Source: an uncultured bacterium
Lineage (GTDB): Bacteria; Pseudomonadota; Alphaproteobacteria; Rhodospirillales; Rhodospirillaceae
DNA: 64,000 nucleotides
Direction of reading: 5' to 3'
NCBI GenBank assembly: GCA_903888485.1
Contig: CAISTS010000032.1
Location: forward strand, 62,001-126,000
The notes under the pieces were generated by a model. That model searched no databases and was not told where the DNA came from. It worked only from the letters and a program-made list of their open reading frames with translations. Positions 1 through 8,947 of this stretch are shown here, one piece after another. A program made the position numbers and the translations under genes. Within the stretch, counting starts at the first letter, position 1. Each line of letters begins with the position of its first letter.

Positions 1-400
1 TCTCCCCGTCCTTTGTTTCACGCGCTTTTTCGATCTTCTTGGCGAGCGCCTCGAGCTGGCGCTTGTCGAGCATCTTGGAATCGACCATGCCCACCAGAAC
101 TTCCTCAACCGAGCCGTTGCAGAACCAGTCGACGATGCGTTTGACCGCCTTGGCGGCGACGCGCCCGCGCGCTTCGGCGGCGCGGTAGATGTAGGCGCGG
201 TTCTCGACGGTGTGGGTGACAAAGCCCTTGTCCTCGAGCCGGCGCAGCACGGTACGGATGGTGGATTCTTTCAATGGGCGCGCGAGCTTCTCGCGCACAG
301 CCTCGGCGCTGATCGGGCCTTTGGCCCAGACGAGCTGCATCACCGCGCGCTCAAGATCACCCAAGCCTTTGGCGAGGTCTTTGGCTTCGTCTTTCGTCAT
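1..400 (-). CDS. BlaI/MecI/CopY-family transcriptional repressor (3' end outside window)
   Basis: The minus-strand frame starts at an ATG at 398-400 and is open to the window edge, so only the N-terminal 133 residues are seen. It has the BlaI/MecI winged-helix layout: an N-terminal helix with LERAVMQLVW, then the recognition segment containing STIRTVLRRLEDKGFV, the wing with YIYRA, and a helical dimerisation part (VDWFCNGSVEEVL). Family members are dimeric repressors, usually inactivated by proteolysis under control of a BlaR1/MecR1 M56 sensor protease. Such a gene may lie just beyond position 1, which cannot be checked here. A perfect 7-1-7 palindrome lies 18 bases upstream of the start and a near-copy lies before the receptor gene starting at 2601. 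This suggests autoregulation and control of the receptor (inference). Confidence 0.9.
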   Translation of the reverse strand, partial: MTKDEAKDLAKGLGDLERAVMQLVWAKGPISAEAVREKLARPLKESTIRTVLRRLEDKGFVTHTVENRAYIYRAAEARGRVAAKAVKRIVDWFCNGSVEEVLVGMVDSKMLDKRQLEALAKKIEKARETKDGE

Positions 401-417
401 GCGCAATCCCCTTAACT

Positions 418-432
418 GCTACGAATCGTAGC
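418..432. promoter_or_regulatory. Palindromic operator upstream of the BlaI-type repressor
   Basis: GCTACGAATCGTAGC is a perfect inverted repeat (7-base arms, central A) located 18 bases upstream of the repressor start. Its core, TAC-N5-GTA, resembles BlaI/MecI boxes. A near-identical copy is at 2629-2643. Assignment to this repressor is inference from position and form. Confidence 0.7.
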
Positions 433-455
433 ACACACGCCAATCTTCGGACAAA

Positions 456-557
456 TCAAAAGTCCGCCGCCAGCGTCGCGACGAAGCGGCGTGACGCGCG
501 GAGTTGGAAGTTTCCGGTATTGCTGGCATTCCGGGCGAACGTATTCATTACGTTCCG
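456..557 (-). pseudogene. Remnant of a TonB-receptor C-terminus
   Basis: The last 33 codons of this minus-strand frame read like the closing strands of the neighbouring receptors. They have an N-V-x-N-x-F motif, a G-N-F turn, a pair of arginines and a terminal AADF with the C-terminal Phe typical of outer-membrane barrels. Upstream of about 557 the frame loses all similarity and runs across the end of the next receptor gene in another frame. Nothing else of a receptor body is present. It looks like the tail of a former third tandem copy whose body was deleted. An alternative is a displaced duplicate of the tail. Confidence 0.65.
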
Positions 558-657
558 CCGACGACTCGGCGCGCGCTCCCCCCTGGAGCCGATGGCCACG
601 ACGGTGCTGATCACGGGTTTTTGGTGCGCGCCGCCAAGCATCGCCTTAGCGGTGCTT

Positions 658-2601
658 TTAGAAATCGGCGGCGAAGGTGAATGAGAGCCGGCGGGGCGCC
701 TTTGGGAAAAAGCCGCCCGAGGAGCCGATGTTCCATCCGAAGGCATTGGTGACGTTTTATACCTGGGCGCGCACCGATGCCGGCACCTCCGCGACCTTGA
801 ATCTATAGCGTGCGCCGATATTCAGCATCGTTGTGCCGTCGATCTTGAAGCTGTTGTCCGCAGTCGCCACTTGGTCGGAAGTGCTGTTGAGCTGGGAGTC
901 GATACTGAAACCACCCCAGGCGGGCGGCTGATACTGCACGCTGAACTGCAAGGTGCGCGGCACTTGCCCCAGGGGGACGGGCCCGATCAGCCCGCGCGCC
1001 ACGGTGTCGCCGGAGACGCGTGGCTGCAGCAGGATCAATCCGCCCACAATGGTCAGTCCCTGGGTGAAGGCCCGGCCCGTGAGCGAAACCTCGACGCCGC
1101 GGTGACGCACCTGGCCCAAAGGTCCGTAGACGTTCGCGGTGTTGACGTTGAAATAGGGCCGCTTAACCTCAAACACGCCGGCAACCAGGCGCAAGTTCGG
1201 CGTGATGGCGTAGCGCAGCCCGGCGTCGCGTTGACGCGTGATGCTCGCCGGCATGGCTTCGCCGCGGTTGTTGGCGACGAACGGTGCGGTGCCGGTCTCC
1301 TCCAAGCCACGCGCATAGCCCAGGTAGAGCGCAAAATCTGGACCCAGGAGGGCGTTGGCGCTGAGGTTGACGAGCCAAGGTTCGTCGCGCGTGGCGGCTA
1401 CGGGCAGGCCCGGCGCTGCCGTATCGCGGCGGTAAAACGACTTTTGCGCGCCGATGCCGATGCCGCCGACACCGGCCCATAGACCCGCGTAAGACACGCC
1501 GACCGTCTTTTGGCGGGTGTGGTCGTCGGTGACAGCGCCCGGCGTGAACACCGGCTCGGCGATAACCTCGCGCACGCCGACGCGTCCAATACCGAAGCTG
1601 CGCACGTCGGCGCCGCCGAACTGGCGCTGCACGTCGCGGGCGCGCACCACGAAGTCGACCGTATGCCGGCGCGCGCCGTCGCTGACGATTTTGCTCGCGC
1701 GGATCTCACCTGAGTAGGAGACGAAGCTCTGTTCGGGCTGCTTGAAGATCGAATGCTGCGCGGTGCCGTCCGGCTGGATATTGCGCAGGAAATCACCGTA
1801 GAAGAATTGCGCCGAGCCGGAACGGAAGCCTCCTGCGCGCAGCGTCCAGTCGCCTGGCAGAGTGACCCGTCCGAGCACGCCGGTGTTGCTGTCGCGGCAA
1901 GCGCCGCGCGACCAGTCCTGACCGAAGTAGGTATGGCGCTTGAATCGCGGCGGCGCATAAGGCCCGGCCGTGAACAGTCCCGGCTGCTGACCGTTGTTGC
2001 AGTCATCGAACATGCCGAAGAAGCCGATGACCTCGCTGGTATCGCTGGGACGAAGCCGTGCGATGGCGCTGCCGCTCCATTCGTTATTCTTGCTCTTGAA
2101 CCCGGCGTCGTTGTCGATCCGGACGGCACCGACGCCCAGCCCCAGGCTGAATTTGTCGGTAATCAGCGGGAACTGCGCGTCGATCTCGATATTGTGCGTC
2201 GCCCAGGGGCCATAGGTCAGCACGGTGCTGACCACCTGCTTATCGCCAGGGATGCGCAGGCTGTAGTCGGCAATGCCCGACGGCGCAGGCAGCGCATAGG
2301 CCTGCGCGCTGATCCCCACGCGCACGGTGACGCCGCGCGAAATGCGGGTGTGGGGCTGGGTCTGCTGGTCGAAGTAGAGGCCCTCGATGCGCACATTGCC
2401 CGCGCTGACGGGACTGAACCCGCGCGCGTTGTACTGCCCGTAAAGTCCGATGCTTTCGTTGCCGACGCGCGTGCCGAAGGCGTCGTCGGCCGCCGTGATG
2501 GCGTTCTCGCTGGCGCGCTGGGCGACGGCGACGCCCCCGCTGAGCGGGGCGGCGAGCGCAACGCCGGCGCAGATGACGGGCCAACCGCTCAACCGCTTCA
2601 T
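658..2601 (-). pseudogene. TonB-dependent receptor gene interrupted by an in-frame TAA near its 3' end
   Basis: From ATG 2601 the frame encodes a signal peptide (cleavage near AVAQ), a short plug-like segment with NESIGLY, ARGFSP and RIEGLYFD motifs, and a long beta-barrel, as in the paralogues at 2697-4655 and 7025-8947. The open frame stops at TAA 757-759 after 614 residues. The same frame then continues without error for 32 more codons, with N-V-T-N-A-F-G-W and a final FAADF, to a stop at 658-660. These align with the paralogues' ends. A single C-to-T change (CAA to TAA) explains the stop. Loss of the last strand and C-terminal Phe should impair BAM-dependent assembly, so I call it a recent pseudogene unless the stop is read through or is a sequence error. 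The operator at 2629-2643 precedes it. Confidence 0.8.
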
Positions 2602-2628
2602 CGCCGGCCCCCGTCCCCACCACGATCC

Positions 2629-2643
2629 GCTACAATTCGTAGC
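2629..2643. promoter_or_regulatory. Second copy of the BlaI-type operator, upstream of the broken receptor
   Basis: GCTACAATTCGTAGC matches the palindrome at 418-432 with one arm mismatch. It lies 28 bases upstream of the receptor start at 2601. No copy was seen before the paralogues starting at 4655 or 8947. Confidence 0.65.
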
Positions 2644-2696
2644 ATTTCATGTCCGGACACGTCAAGGGCGAGCGGCTAGCTTTGCACTATTAGAGG

Positions 2697-4655
2697 TTAG
2701 AAATCCGCGGCCAGGGTGAGGGTGAAGCGGCGGCCTGGCCGGACGACGAAATTGCCCGTCGGTGTCAGTATGAATTGAAAGGTGTCGGTGATGTTCTGCG
2801 CCTGGAGTCGTACCGACGCGGGTACGTCGCCCGCCTTGAAGTTGTAGCGCGCGCCGAGGTCCAGCGTCGTGCTGCCCTGGACCTTGAACAGATTGTCCTG
2901 GTGCGCGTGCTGTGGTCCGTAGTGCGTGATGCGGCTGTCGATGCCGAAGCCGCGCCAGGCTTTGGGCTGATATTGCATGCTGAGCAGCATGGTGCGCGGT
3001 CTCACGCCGGTCGCGGTGCGGCCGATGATGCCGCGTTCCACCGCATCGCCGGAGATGCGCGGCTGGATCAAGACCATGCCGCTGACCACGCGCAGGCCCT
3101 CGGTGAAGGCCTGACCGGCGAGCGAGACTTCGACGCCGCGATGGCTCACCGCGCCGAGCGGTCCGAAGACATTGGCGGCATTGACGTTGAAGTACGGCTT
3201 CTCGACCTCGAAGACACCCGCGACAAACGTGAGCTGGCGCGTGATGGCGTAGCGCACTCCCGCGTCGACCTGTTTGGTGCGGCTGACGGGCATGGCCTCG
3301 CCGCGGTTGGCGGTGCTGGGCGGCGCCGAGCCGGACTCTTCCAATCCGCGGGTATAGCTCGCGTAGACGGCGAGCGAGCGGCTCAAAAAGAAATTGCCCA
3401 TGGCGTTGTACAGGATGGGATCGGCGCTCGACTTCGTCACCGTCAAGGCCGGCGGCGGCTGGGTGATCGTGCGGCCGTAAAAGGTCTTCTGCACGCCGAA
3501 GCCGATGCTTCCGAGACCGGCCCACAAGAGATCGTAAGACAAGCCAACGGTTCCCTGGCGCGAATGATCGTCGCCCGTCGGACCGAGGTTGAACGTCGGC
3601 TCGGGAATCGGTTGGTACACCAGTATCGAGGTGAGGCCCAAGTCGATAACGTGCGAACCGCCGAAATCGCGTTTCACGTCGCGGCCGCGTAAGGCAAGGT
3701 CGACGGTGTGCCGGCGCTGGCCTTCCCTGAACACTTTCGACGTACGCACTTCACCCGATGTCGAAGCGGCGTCCAAGAGCGGTTGGCGCACCATGGAGTG
3801 TTGCGCGGTGCCGTCCGGCTGAATATTGCGGAAGGTGTCGTTGAAAATGCGGTGTTGCGCGCGCACCGAGCGGAACAGCCCGGCCCGCACCGACCAATCG
3901 TCGGGGAGCGCAATGCGGCCCAGCGCGCCGGCATTCACCTCGGTGCAGTCGTTACGCGCCCATTTCTGGCCGAGGGCCGTGCGTCGCGGCTGATGCGGCG
4001 GCTCCCACGCGCCCGACGTGAAGGCCTGCGGCTGTTGATATTCATGGCAGCCTTCGAGGCGGCTGTAGAACGCCGAAGCGTCGACGTTGTCGCCAGGACG
4101 AAAGCGCGCGACGAACGCGCCCGACCAATCCGTGCCCTGGACGTTGTATTCGTTGTCCGAGCGCACACGGCCGATGCCAAGCCCAATGCTGAGCGTATCG
4201 GTGACAATCGGGAACTGCCCGTCGACCTCGAGGCCGTAGGTGTAATAGGGCCCGAGCGTCGCCACGGCGCTGACGACCTGCTCATCACCGGGCAGACGCA
4301 GGCGGAAGTCGGCGATGCCGGTGGGCGCGGGGAATGCGTAAGACTGCGCGCTGATGCCGACACGCACCGTCGAGCCGCGCGCGATGCGGCTGTTGAGTCC
4401 AGTCTGCTGATCGAAATAGAGCCCTTCGATGCGGATGTTGCCCGCTTCGTTGGGGCGAAAGCCGCGCGCATTGTTGGTTTCGTAGAGACCCAGACTCTCG
4501 TTGCCGACGCTGGTGCCGAAGGCGTCATCGGCCGCCGCCACGGCGTTTTCGCCCGCGCGCTGCGCGAAGGCTTCGCCGCCCAAACAGGACAACGCGACAA
4601 ACACTCCCAGGGACCAGCCGCGCGACAGGGCCCGGCCGGGCACACGTATAAACAT
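2697..4655 (-). CDS. TonB-dependent receptor (short-plug type), intact paralogue
   Basis: This is a 652-residue outer-membrane protein. The start at 4655 is chosen because GGAGAG precedes it and it opens directly into a signal peptide ending near AFAQ. After the leader come an N-terminal segment (DAFGTSVGNESLGLY, ARGFRP, RIEGLYFDQQ) resembling the second half of a TonB plug, then a barrel with the siderophore-receptor-like stretch GLEESGSAPP...NRGEAMP and a C-terminal AADF. No clear TonB box was seen. It is closely related to the genes at 658-2601 and 7025-8947. It lies downstream of an aldo/keto reductase and an oxygenase on the same strand, with about 106 bases to the reductase stop, so it may have its own promoter. 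The ligand is unknown. Iron-chelate uptake is the family default, not something shown here. Confidence 0.85.
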   Translation of the reverse strand: MFIRVPGRALSRGWSLGVFVALSCLGGEAFAQRAGENAVAAADDAFGTSVGNESLGLYETNNARGFRPNEAGNIRIEGLYFDQQTGLNSRIARGSTVRVGISAQSYAFPAPTGIADFRLRLPGDEQVVSAVATLGPYYTYGLEVDGQFPIVTDTLSIGLGIGRVRSDNEYNVQGTDWSGAFVARFRPGDNVDASAFYSRLEGCHEYQQPQAFTSGAWEPPHQPRRTALGQKWARNDCTEVNAGALGRIALPDDWSVRAGLFRSVRAQHRIFNDTFRNIQPDGTAQHSMVRQPLLDAASTSGEVRTSKVFREGQRRHTVDLALRGRDVKRDFGGSHVIDLGLTSILVYQPIPEPTFNLGPTGDDHSRQGTVGLSYDLLWAGLGSIGFGVQKTFYGRTITQPPPALTVTKSSADPILYNAMGNFFLSRSLAVYASYTRGLEESGSAPPSTANRGEAMPVSRTKQVDAGVRYAITRQLTFVAGVFEVEKPYFNVNAANVFGPLGAVSHRGVEVSLAGQAFTEGLRVVSGMVLIQPRISGDAVERGIIGRTATGVRPRTMLLSMQYQPKAWRGFGIDSRITHYGPQHAHQDNLFKVQGSTTLDLGARYNFKAGDVPASVRLQAQNITDTFQFILTPTGNFVVRPGRRFTLTLAADF

Positions 4656-4761
4656 AAGCAGGACTCTCCCCTTGGCGACGTTCGATCGACGGGGGGTCCT
4701 TGCCACGATTCTGTGGGAGATGCCAGCAGTCCAGACGATTCCGGGCGGCGGCGGGACGCCG

Positions 4762-5607
4762 CTATAACATCGGCAGCCCGCCCCGGCGCGCGGGGCGCGG
4801 GAAGGCCGCATCGATGCGCGCGATGTCCGCTGCGGTCAGAGCAAGACCACCCGCGCCTGCATTGTCCTCCACATGAGCGGATTTGCTCGCCTTGGGGATG
4901 ACGAACACTCCGGCGTGGCGCAGAAGGTAGCGCAGCGCCACTTGGCGTGCGGTCGCCTTGTGCGCGGCGGCGATCTCCGCCAGCACGCGCCCGCCCGGGC
5001 TGCCCGCCGTTGGAAAGTCGCCCTGACCGAAGGGACTGTAGGCAACAACAGCAACGCCGCGCTCCTGGCACCACGGGATGACGGCGTGTTCGATGGCGCG
5101 CTCGCCCACGTGATACAGCACCTGATTACAGGCGATGCGCTGCGGGCCGGCGATGGCGAATGCTTCCTCCAGATCGTCGGTATCGAAATTGCTGACGCCC
5201 CAGGACAGGATTTTTCCAGCGTCCTGCAGCTCCTCGAGCGCGGCGATAGTGTCGGCCAGCGGATGACGGCCGCGCCAATGCAGGAGGTAACAATCGAGCC
5301 GATCGGTTTTCAGACGTTTAAGCGACTTTTCACAAGCGGCAATGGTGCCTTTGCGTGATGCGTTCTGCGGCAGCACCTTGGAGACCAGGAACGCTTCGTC
5401 GCGTCGGCCAGCCATAGCTTCCGCCGTTATCTCCTCGGCTTCGCCCGAGCCGTACATCTCGGCGGTGTCGATATGCGTAAGGCCCAAGTCGAGCCCGCGC
5501 CGCAGCGCATCAATGACCGCGTTGCGCGGGTCCTGCTCCATACACCAGGTGCCCTGCCCGACCGCGGCGACCTTGCGCCCGGTGTATCCGAAGTCGCGCT
5601 GTTCCAC
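4762..5607 (-). CDS. Aldo/keto reductase
   Basis: This 281-residue protein has the (beta/alpha)8 aldo/keto reductase fold and uses NADPH to reduce carbonyls. The catalytic tetrad is visible: Asp47 in HIDTAEMYG, Tyr52, Lys77 in LVSKVLP and His110 in YLLHW. GVSNF and a C-terminal IPKA (cofactor-binding region) are also present. It resembles the 2,5-diketo-gluconate reductase/YeaE-like branch, although the substrate cannot be read from sequence. It starts 9 bases after the stop of the oxygenase gene at 5617-6555 on the same strand, so the two are probably co-transcribed. Confidence 0.9.
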   Translation of the reverse strand: MEQRDFGYTGRKVAAVGQGTWCMEQDPRNAVIDALRRGLDLGLTHIDTAEMYGSGEAEEITAEAMAGRRDEAFLVSKVLPQNASRKGTIAACEKSLKRLKTDRLDCYLLHWRGRHPLADTIAALEELQDAGKILSWGVSNFDTDDLEEAFAIAGPQRIACNQVLYHVGERAIEHAVIPWCQERGVAVVAYSPFGQGDFPTAGSPGGRVLAEIAAAHKATARQVALRYLLRHAGVFVIPKASKSAHVEDNAGAGGLALTAADIARIDAAFPRPARRGGLPML

Positions 5608-5616
5608 GGATCGCTC

Positions 5617-6555
5617 CTACTTCAGTTTGATCTCGGCCAGCCGCTCTTGCAGATATTCATCTGCCGTGATCGGCACCGGGTAGCGGTCGGGCCGCTCCGG
5701 CGTGATGCAGGACTGCAGCGTCTTGATAAGGAAGTCCGAGGCGAAATGCTGGAAGAACGGCATCGAGTAGCGCGGAAAGCCGGCGCGCTGCGGCGCCGGA
5801 TTGACGACACGGTGCGTGGTCGACGGCAGCACGTGGTTGGTCAGGCGCTGCAGCATGTCGCCGATATTGATCACGACGCAGTCGGGCGGCGCCGCGACCT
5901 CGCGCCAATGCCCATCACGGCCCAGGAGTTGCAGACCCGCCTCTTCCGCGCCGAGCAACAGCGTGATGACATTGATGTCTTCATGCGCGCCGGCGCGGAT
6001 GCCTTCCGCGCCGGGTTTCAGAGGCGGATAGTGCAAAAGGCGCAGGATGCTGTTGCCTTCTTCCACCGGCGCATCGAAATACGTCGGCGCGAGTCCGAGA
6101 TAGCGCGCAATCGCCGCCAAGATCTTGAGGCCGAGCGCGTCCATCGCCTGGAAAAGCTGATAGGTGACGGCGTTGAAGTCGGCGACTTCGCGCACGCGTA
6201 AATTCGGCGGCATCGAAGCAGCGAGCGCATGTCCGGGGGATAGACTTCTCCCGACGTGCCAGAACTCCTTAAGGTCGGCACGCGCCGCGCCTTTGGCGGT
6301 CTCGACGCCGAAGGCAGTGTAGCCGCGCTGGCCTTTGCCGTTGGGAACGATGTATGCGCGTTTCGCATCCTCGGGCAGCGCGAAGAAGGCCTTGGTGCGG
6401 TCAAAAGCCGCATCGATCAGTTTCTGATCGATGCCGTGATCGGCGATGACGGCGAAGCCGGTATGCGCGAAAGACTCCCCGACGCCGCGCGCGAAAGCGG
6501 CGGGATCGCGGTCGGCACCCTTCAATGAGACGGGAACAACGGCACCTTGTGTCAT
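5617..6555 (-). CDS. 2-oxoglutarate/Fe(II)-dependent oxygenase, isopenicillin-N-synthase-like
   Basis: This 312-residue protein has an N-terminal non-haem dioxygenase domain (GFAVIADHG near residue 35) and a C-terminal double-stranded beta-helix. The iron ligands are visible as His191-x-Asp193 (AGAHEDINVITLL) and His248 (TTHRVVNP). The RxS co-substrate clamp is Arg262/Ser264 (PRYSMPFF). Family enzymes couple 2-oxoglutarate decarboxylation to hydroxylation or desaturation of small molecules. Nothing here identifies the substrate. It is followed at once by the aldo/keto reductase, and together with flanking receptors this could be a small uptake-and-modification unit (inference). A strong hairpin at 6683-6718 lies upstream. 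Confidence 0.9.
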   Translation of the reverse strand: MTQGAVVPVSLKGADRDPAAFARGVGESFAHTGFAVIADHGIDQKLIDAAFDRTKAFFALPEDAKRAYIVPNGKGQRGYTAFGVETAKGAARADLKEFWHVGRSLSPGHALAASMPPNLRVREVADFNAVTYQLFQAMDALGLKILAAIARYLGLAPTYFDAPVEEGNSILRLLHYPPLKPGAEGIRAGAHEDINVITLLLGAEEAGLQLLGRDGHWREVAAPPDCVVINIGDMLQRLTNHVLPSTTHRVVNPAPQRAGFPRYSMPFFQHFASDFLIKTLQSCITPERPDRYPVPITADEYLQERLAEIKLK

Positions 6556-6682
6556 GTCACGTTTCTAGCTGAAATCGCGGCATTACTTAAGGGCAACATA
6601 GGGCCGCGCTGGAACCAATCGCCGCCCGGTCCGTTTCATTTCTGTGACTGGACACTCCGCAAGGAAAAGAAGGTCACAAGAA

Positions 6683-6718
6683 AACCGCGGAATTCAATTT
6701 CGGTTGAATTCCGCGGTT
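6683..6718. terminator. Strong 15-bp stem-loop, probable terminator on the minus strand
   Basis: AACCGCGGAATTCAA (6683-6697) pairs perfectly with 6704-6718 across a 6-base loop. Read on the minus strand the stem is followed by a T-rich run (TTTTCTT). It would end transcription from the receptor at 7025-8947 before the oxygenase gene. Confidence 0.6.
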
Positions 6719-6752
6719 CGCTTTTGTAGGGGCCGGCCCCTATATTTATTCC

Positions 6753-7028
6753 ATGCGGTTGGCAGCTTTGCTTCTGATTCTCGTGTTCGGCGCGCCGGTG
6801 GCGGCGCAAAGCACCTGCACGTGCACCTGTTTCGACGGCCGCCCGCAAGGCCTGTGCACCGATCCGACCGAAGTGCCCATCTGCACGCCGGACATCTGCC
6901 CACGCAAACCTTCCGTTCTGACGCCTTTGCCGCCGCTCGATAAAAAGCAGCCGGTGAGCAAATCCGAGTTGGTCTGGAACGAAAAGACCAAGCAATGGGA
7001 CTACCGGCATGTTTGCCCCAAAAACTAG
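6753..7028 (+). CDS. Small cysteine-rich exported protein, function unknown
   Basis: This 91-residue product starts at ATG 6753, with a hydrophobic leader (LAALLLILVFG) ending near PVAAQ, so it is probably exported. The mature protein begins with a dense cysteine cluster (STCTCTCF, then single Cys at GLC, ICT and ICP) and has a C-terminal HVCPKN. It has seven cysteines after the leader, suggesting disulfides or metal binding. I do not recognise the family. It is the only plus-strand gene in this receptor cluster and overlaps the stop of the convergent receptor gene by 4 bases. No convincing Shine-Dalgarno was seen. Confidence 0.6.
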   Translation: MRLAALLLILVFGAPVAAQSTCTCTCFDGRPQGLCTDPTEVPICTPDICPRKPSVLTPLPPLDKKQPVSKSELVWNEKTKQWDYRHVCPKN

Positions 7029-8947
7029 AAGTCGGCGGCGAGCGAAACCTGCACGCGGCGGCGGTCGATGGGGAAATAGGTTCCGGTCGGCCCGAGGTTC
7101 CAGGCAAACACGTTGGTCACGTTGCGCATCTGGACACGCAATGTCGCCGCCGTAGCACCCAGGCGGAAAGCATAGCGCGCGCCGAAATGGCCCGCCGTGA
7201 AACCGGGCACGCGCGACGTATTGGCAAGGTTGCCATAACGTGCCGAGAGGTTCTCGATCTGGCCGTCGAGCGAGAATCCCGCCCATGCCTTCGGCCCGTA
7301 TTGCATATTCAGCCGTAGAACGCGGGGGAAAGGTCCCAGCGGTTCGCGCCCGAAGCGCCCGCTGGTCACCGCGGGGCCTGTCACCCGAGGCTGCAACAGA
7401 ACCGCGCCCGCGACAATCGTGAGCCCCTCGGCCACCTGACCGGTCAGCGACATCTCCGCGCCGCGGTGGCGCACCTGGCCCAATTGCGTAAAGACATTCG
7501 CCGGGTCGAGATTGAAGAACGGCTTTTCGATCTCGAACATTGCCGCGACAATGCGCAAGCGCGGTGTGAGGGCGTAGCGAAAGCCGGCGTCTACCTGCGA
7601 GGTGCGCGTGGCCGGTACGGATTCGCCGCGATTGACCGCGTTCTGCGGCGCTTCGCCGGATTCCTCCAGCCCGCGCGCATAGCTGCCAAAGACGGCGAGA
7701 TCTTCGGTGATATACAGCGCCGCGGTCGCGTTGAGCAGCCAAGGACTGTCCTTCGACGTCACCGTTGGCACGCCCGGCTGTATGCTGCGCCGGCGATAGG
7801 AGGTCTTTTGCACACCGAGGCCAATCTCGCCGACGCGCGGCCACAGCCCCTCATAGGCGACGCCGCCTGTCCCTTGACGCACCTTGCTGGCGCTGAGTGG
7901 TCCTAGCGTATAGGCCGGCTCCGGCTCGGGATCGGCGACGCCGATGAACCCGGGGCCCAATGGAAGAGTGACCGAGCCGCCGAAGGCGCGTTTCTTGTCG
8001 CGGCCGCGCGCGATGGCGTGCACGGTGTGCCGTCGCGGGCCTTCGACGAAGATCCGCGACAGCCGCACTTCTCCCGAATAGGAACCCAAACTGTTGCCGG
8101 GAAAGATGATCGCAAAACGATCCGTGCGGCCGTCGGGCTGGGTATTGCGGAAGAAGTTCTCGCCCTGCTCGATGCGGTAGTTGAGCGAGCGGAAGACACC
8201 GGCGCGCAAAGTCCAGGTGTCGGGCAAATTGAAGCGCGCGATGAAGCCGTATGCGCTCTGCTCGGAAGAGAGCTGTGCCCAGTCCTGGCCGTAGTAGACG
8301 CTGCGGTCGATTTTCGGCGGCAGAAACGCCCCGGCGGTGAGCACGGTGTGGCTGGCCTCACGGTCGTCGCGGAAGTTGATAGCCCCGAAGGGAACAATCT
8401 CGATGTCGTCATTGGGCCGCCAGCGGACGATGCCGCCGATGTTCCAGACGAAGGAGGGTGTGGAGGCGGCGCTGCGCTCGAAGATCGCGGCCGCGCCGGC
8501 GCCCATGCTGAGCTTATCGGTCACCAACGGAAACTGCGCGTCGGTCTCCAGGCTGACCTCGTTGTAGTAGCCGTAGGTGGCGAGGGCGCTGACGACGGTA
8601 CTGTCACCCGGCATGCGCAGGCGGGAGTCGGCGATCCCCGTCGGCGCCGGGAACGGATAGGACTGCGCGCTGATTCCCACACGCACGGTGGTGCCGCTGA
8701 TGATGCGGTTAGTGGTGTCGCCCTGGCGGTCGAAATAGAGCCCCTCGATGCGCAGATTCCCCGCCTCGGTGGGCGAGAAACCGCGCACGTCGCCCGCGCT
8801 ATAGAGGCCGATGCTCTCATTGCCGACTGTTGTGCCGAAGGCGTCCTGGGCTTCGGTGACGGCATTCTCGCCGGCGCGCTGGGCCAGCGCGCCGTGCGGC
8901 AAGGTGGATAAAATCGTTAGTGCGGTAAATAGCCGAAGCCGACTCAC
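7025..8947 (-). CDS. TonB-dependent receptor (short-plug type), third paralogue
   Basis: This outer-membrane receptor is about 640 residues long and paralogous to those at 658-2601 and 2697-4655. It has NESIGLY, VRGFSP and RIEGLYFDRQ motifs near the N-terminus, then a barrel with GLEESGEAP...NRGESVP and a final LAADF. The best start is GTG 8947. A G-run (GGGGGGG) sits just upstream and translation enters directly into a signal peptide (LRLFTALTILSTLPHGALAQ). An in-frame ATG at 8992 would add 15 residues of non-leader sequence. The GTG lies inside a 15-bp stem (see 8933-9035), so translation may be structurally controlled. The ligand is unknown. Confidence 0.83.
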   Translation of the reverse strand: MSRLRLFTALTILSTLPHGALAQRAGENAVTEAQDAFGTTVGNESIGLYSAGDVRGFSPTEAGNLRIEGLYFDRQGDTTNRIISGTTVRVGISAQSYPFPAPTGIADSRLRMPGDSTVVSALATYGYYNEVSLETDAQFPLVTDKLSMGAGAAAIFERSAASTPSFVWNIGGIVRWRPNDDIEIVPFGAINFRDDREASHTVLTAGAFLPPKIDRSVYYGQDWAQLSSEQSAYGFIARFNLPDTWTLRAGVFRSLNYRIEQGENFFRNTQPDGRTDRFAIIFPGNSLGSYSGEVRLSRIFVEGPRRHTVHAIARGRDKKRAFGGSVTLPLGPGFIGVADPEPEPAYTLGPLSASKVRQGTGGVAYEGLWPRVGEIGLGVQKTSYRRRSIQPGVPTVTSKDSPWLLNATAALYITEDLAVFGSYARGLEESGEAPQNAVNRGESVPATRTSQVDAGFRYALTPRLRIVAAMFEIEKPFFNLDPANVFTQLGQVRHRGAEMSLTGQVAEGLTIVAGAVLLQPRVTGPAVTSGRFGREPLGPFPRVLRLNMQYGPKAWAGFSLDGQIENLSARYGNLANTSRVPGFTAGHFGARYAFRLGATAATLRVQMRNVTNVFAWNLGPTGTYFPIDRRRVQVSLAADF

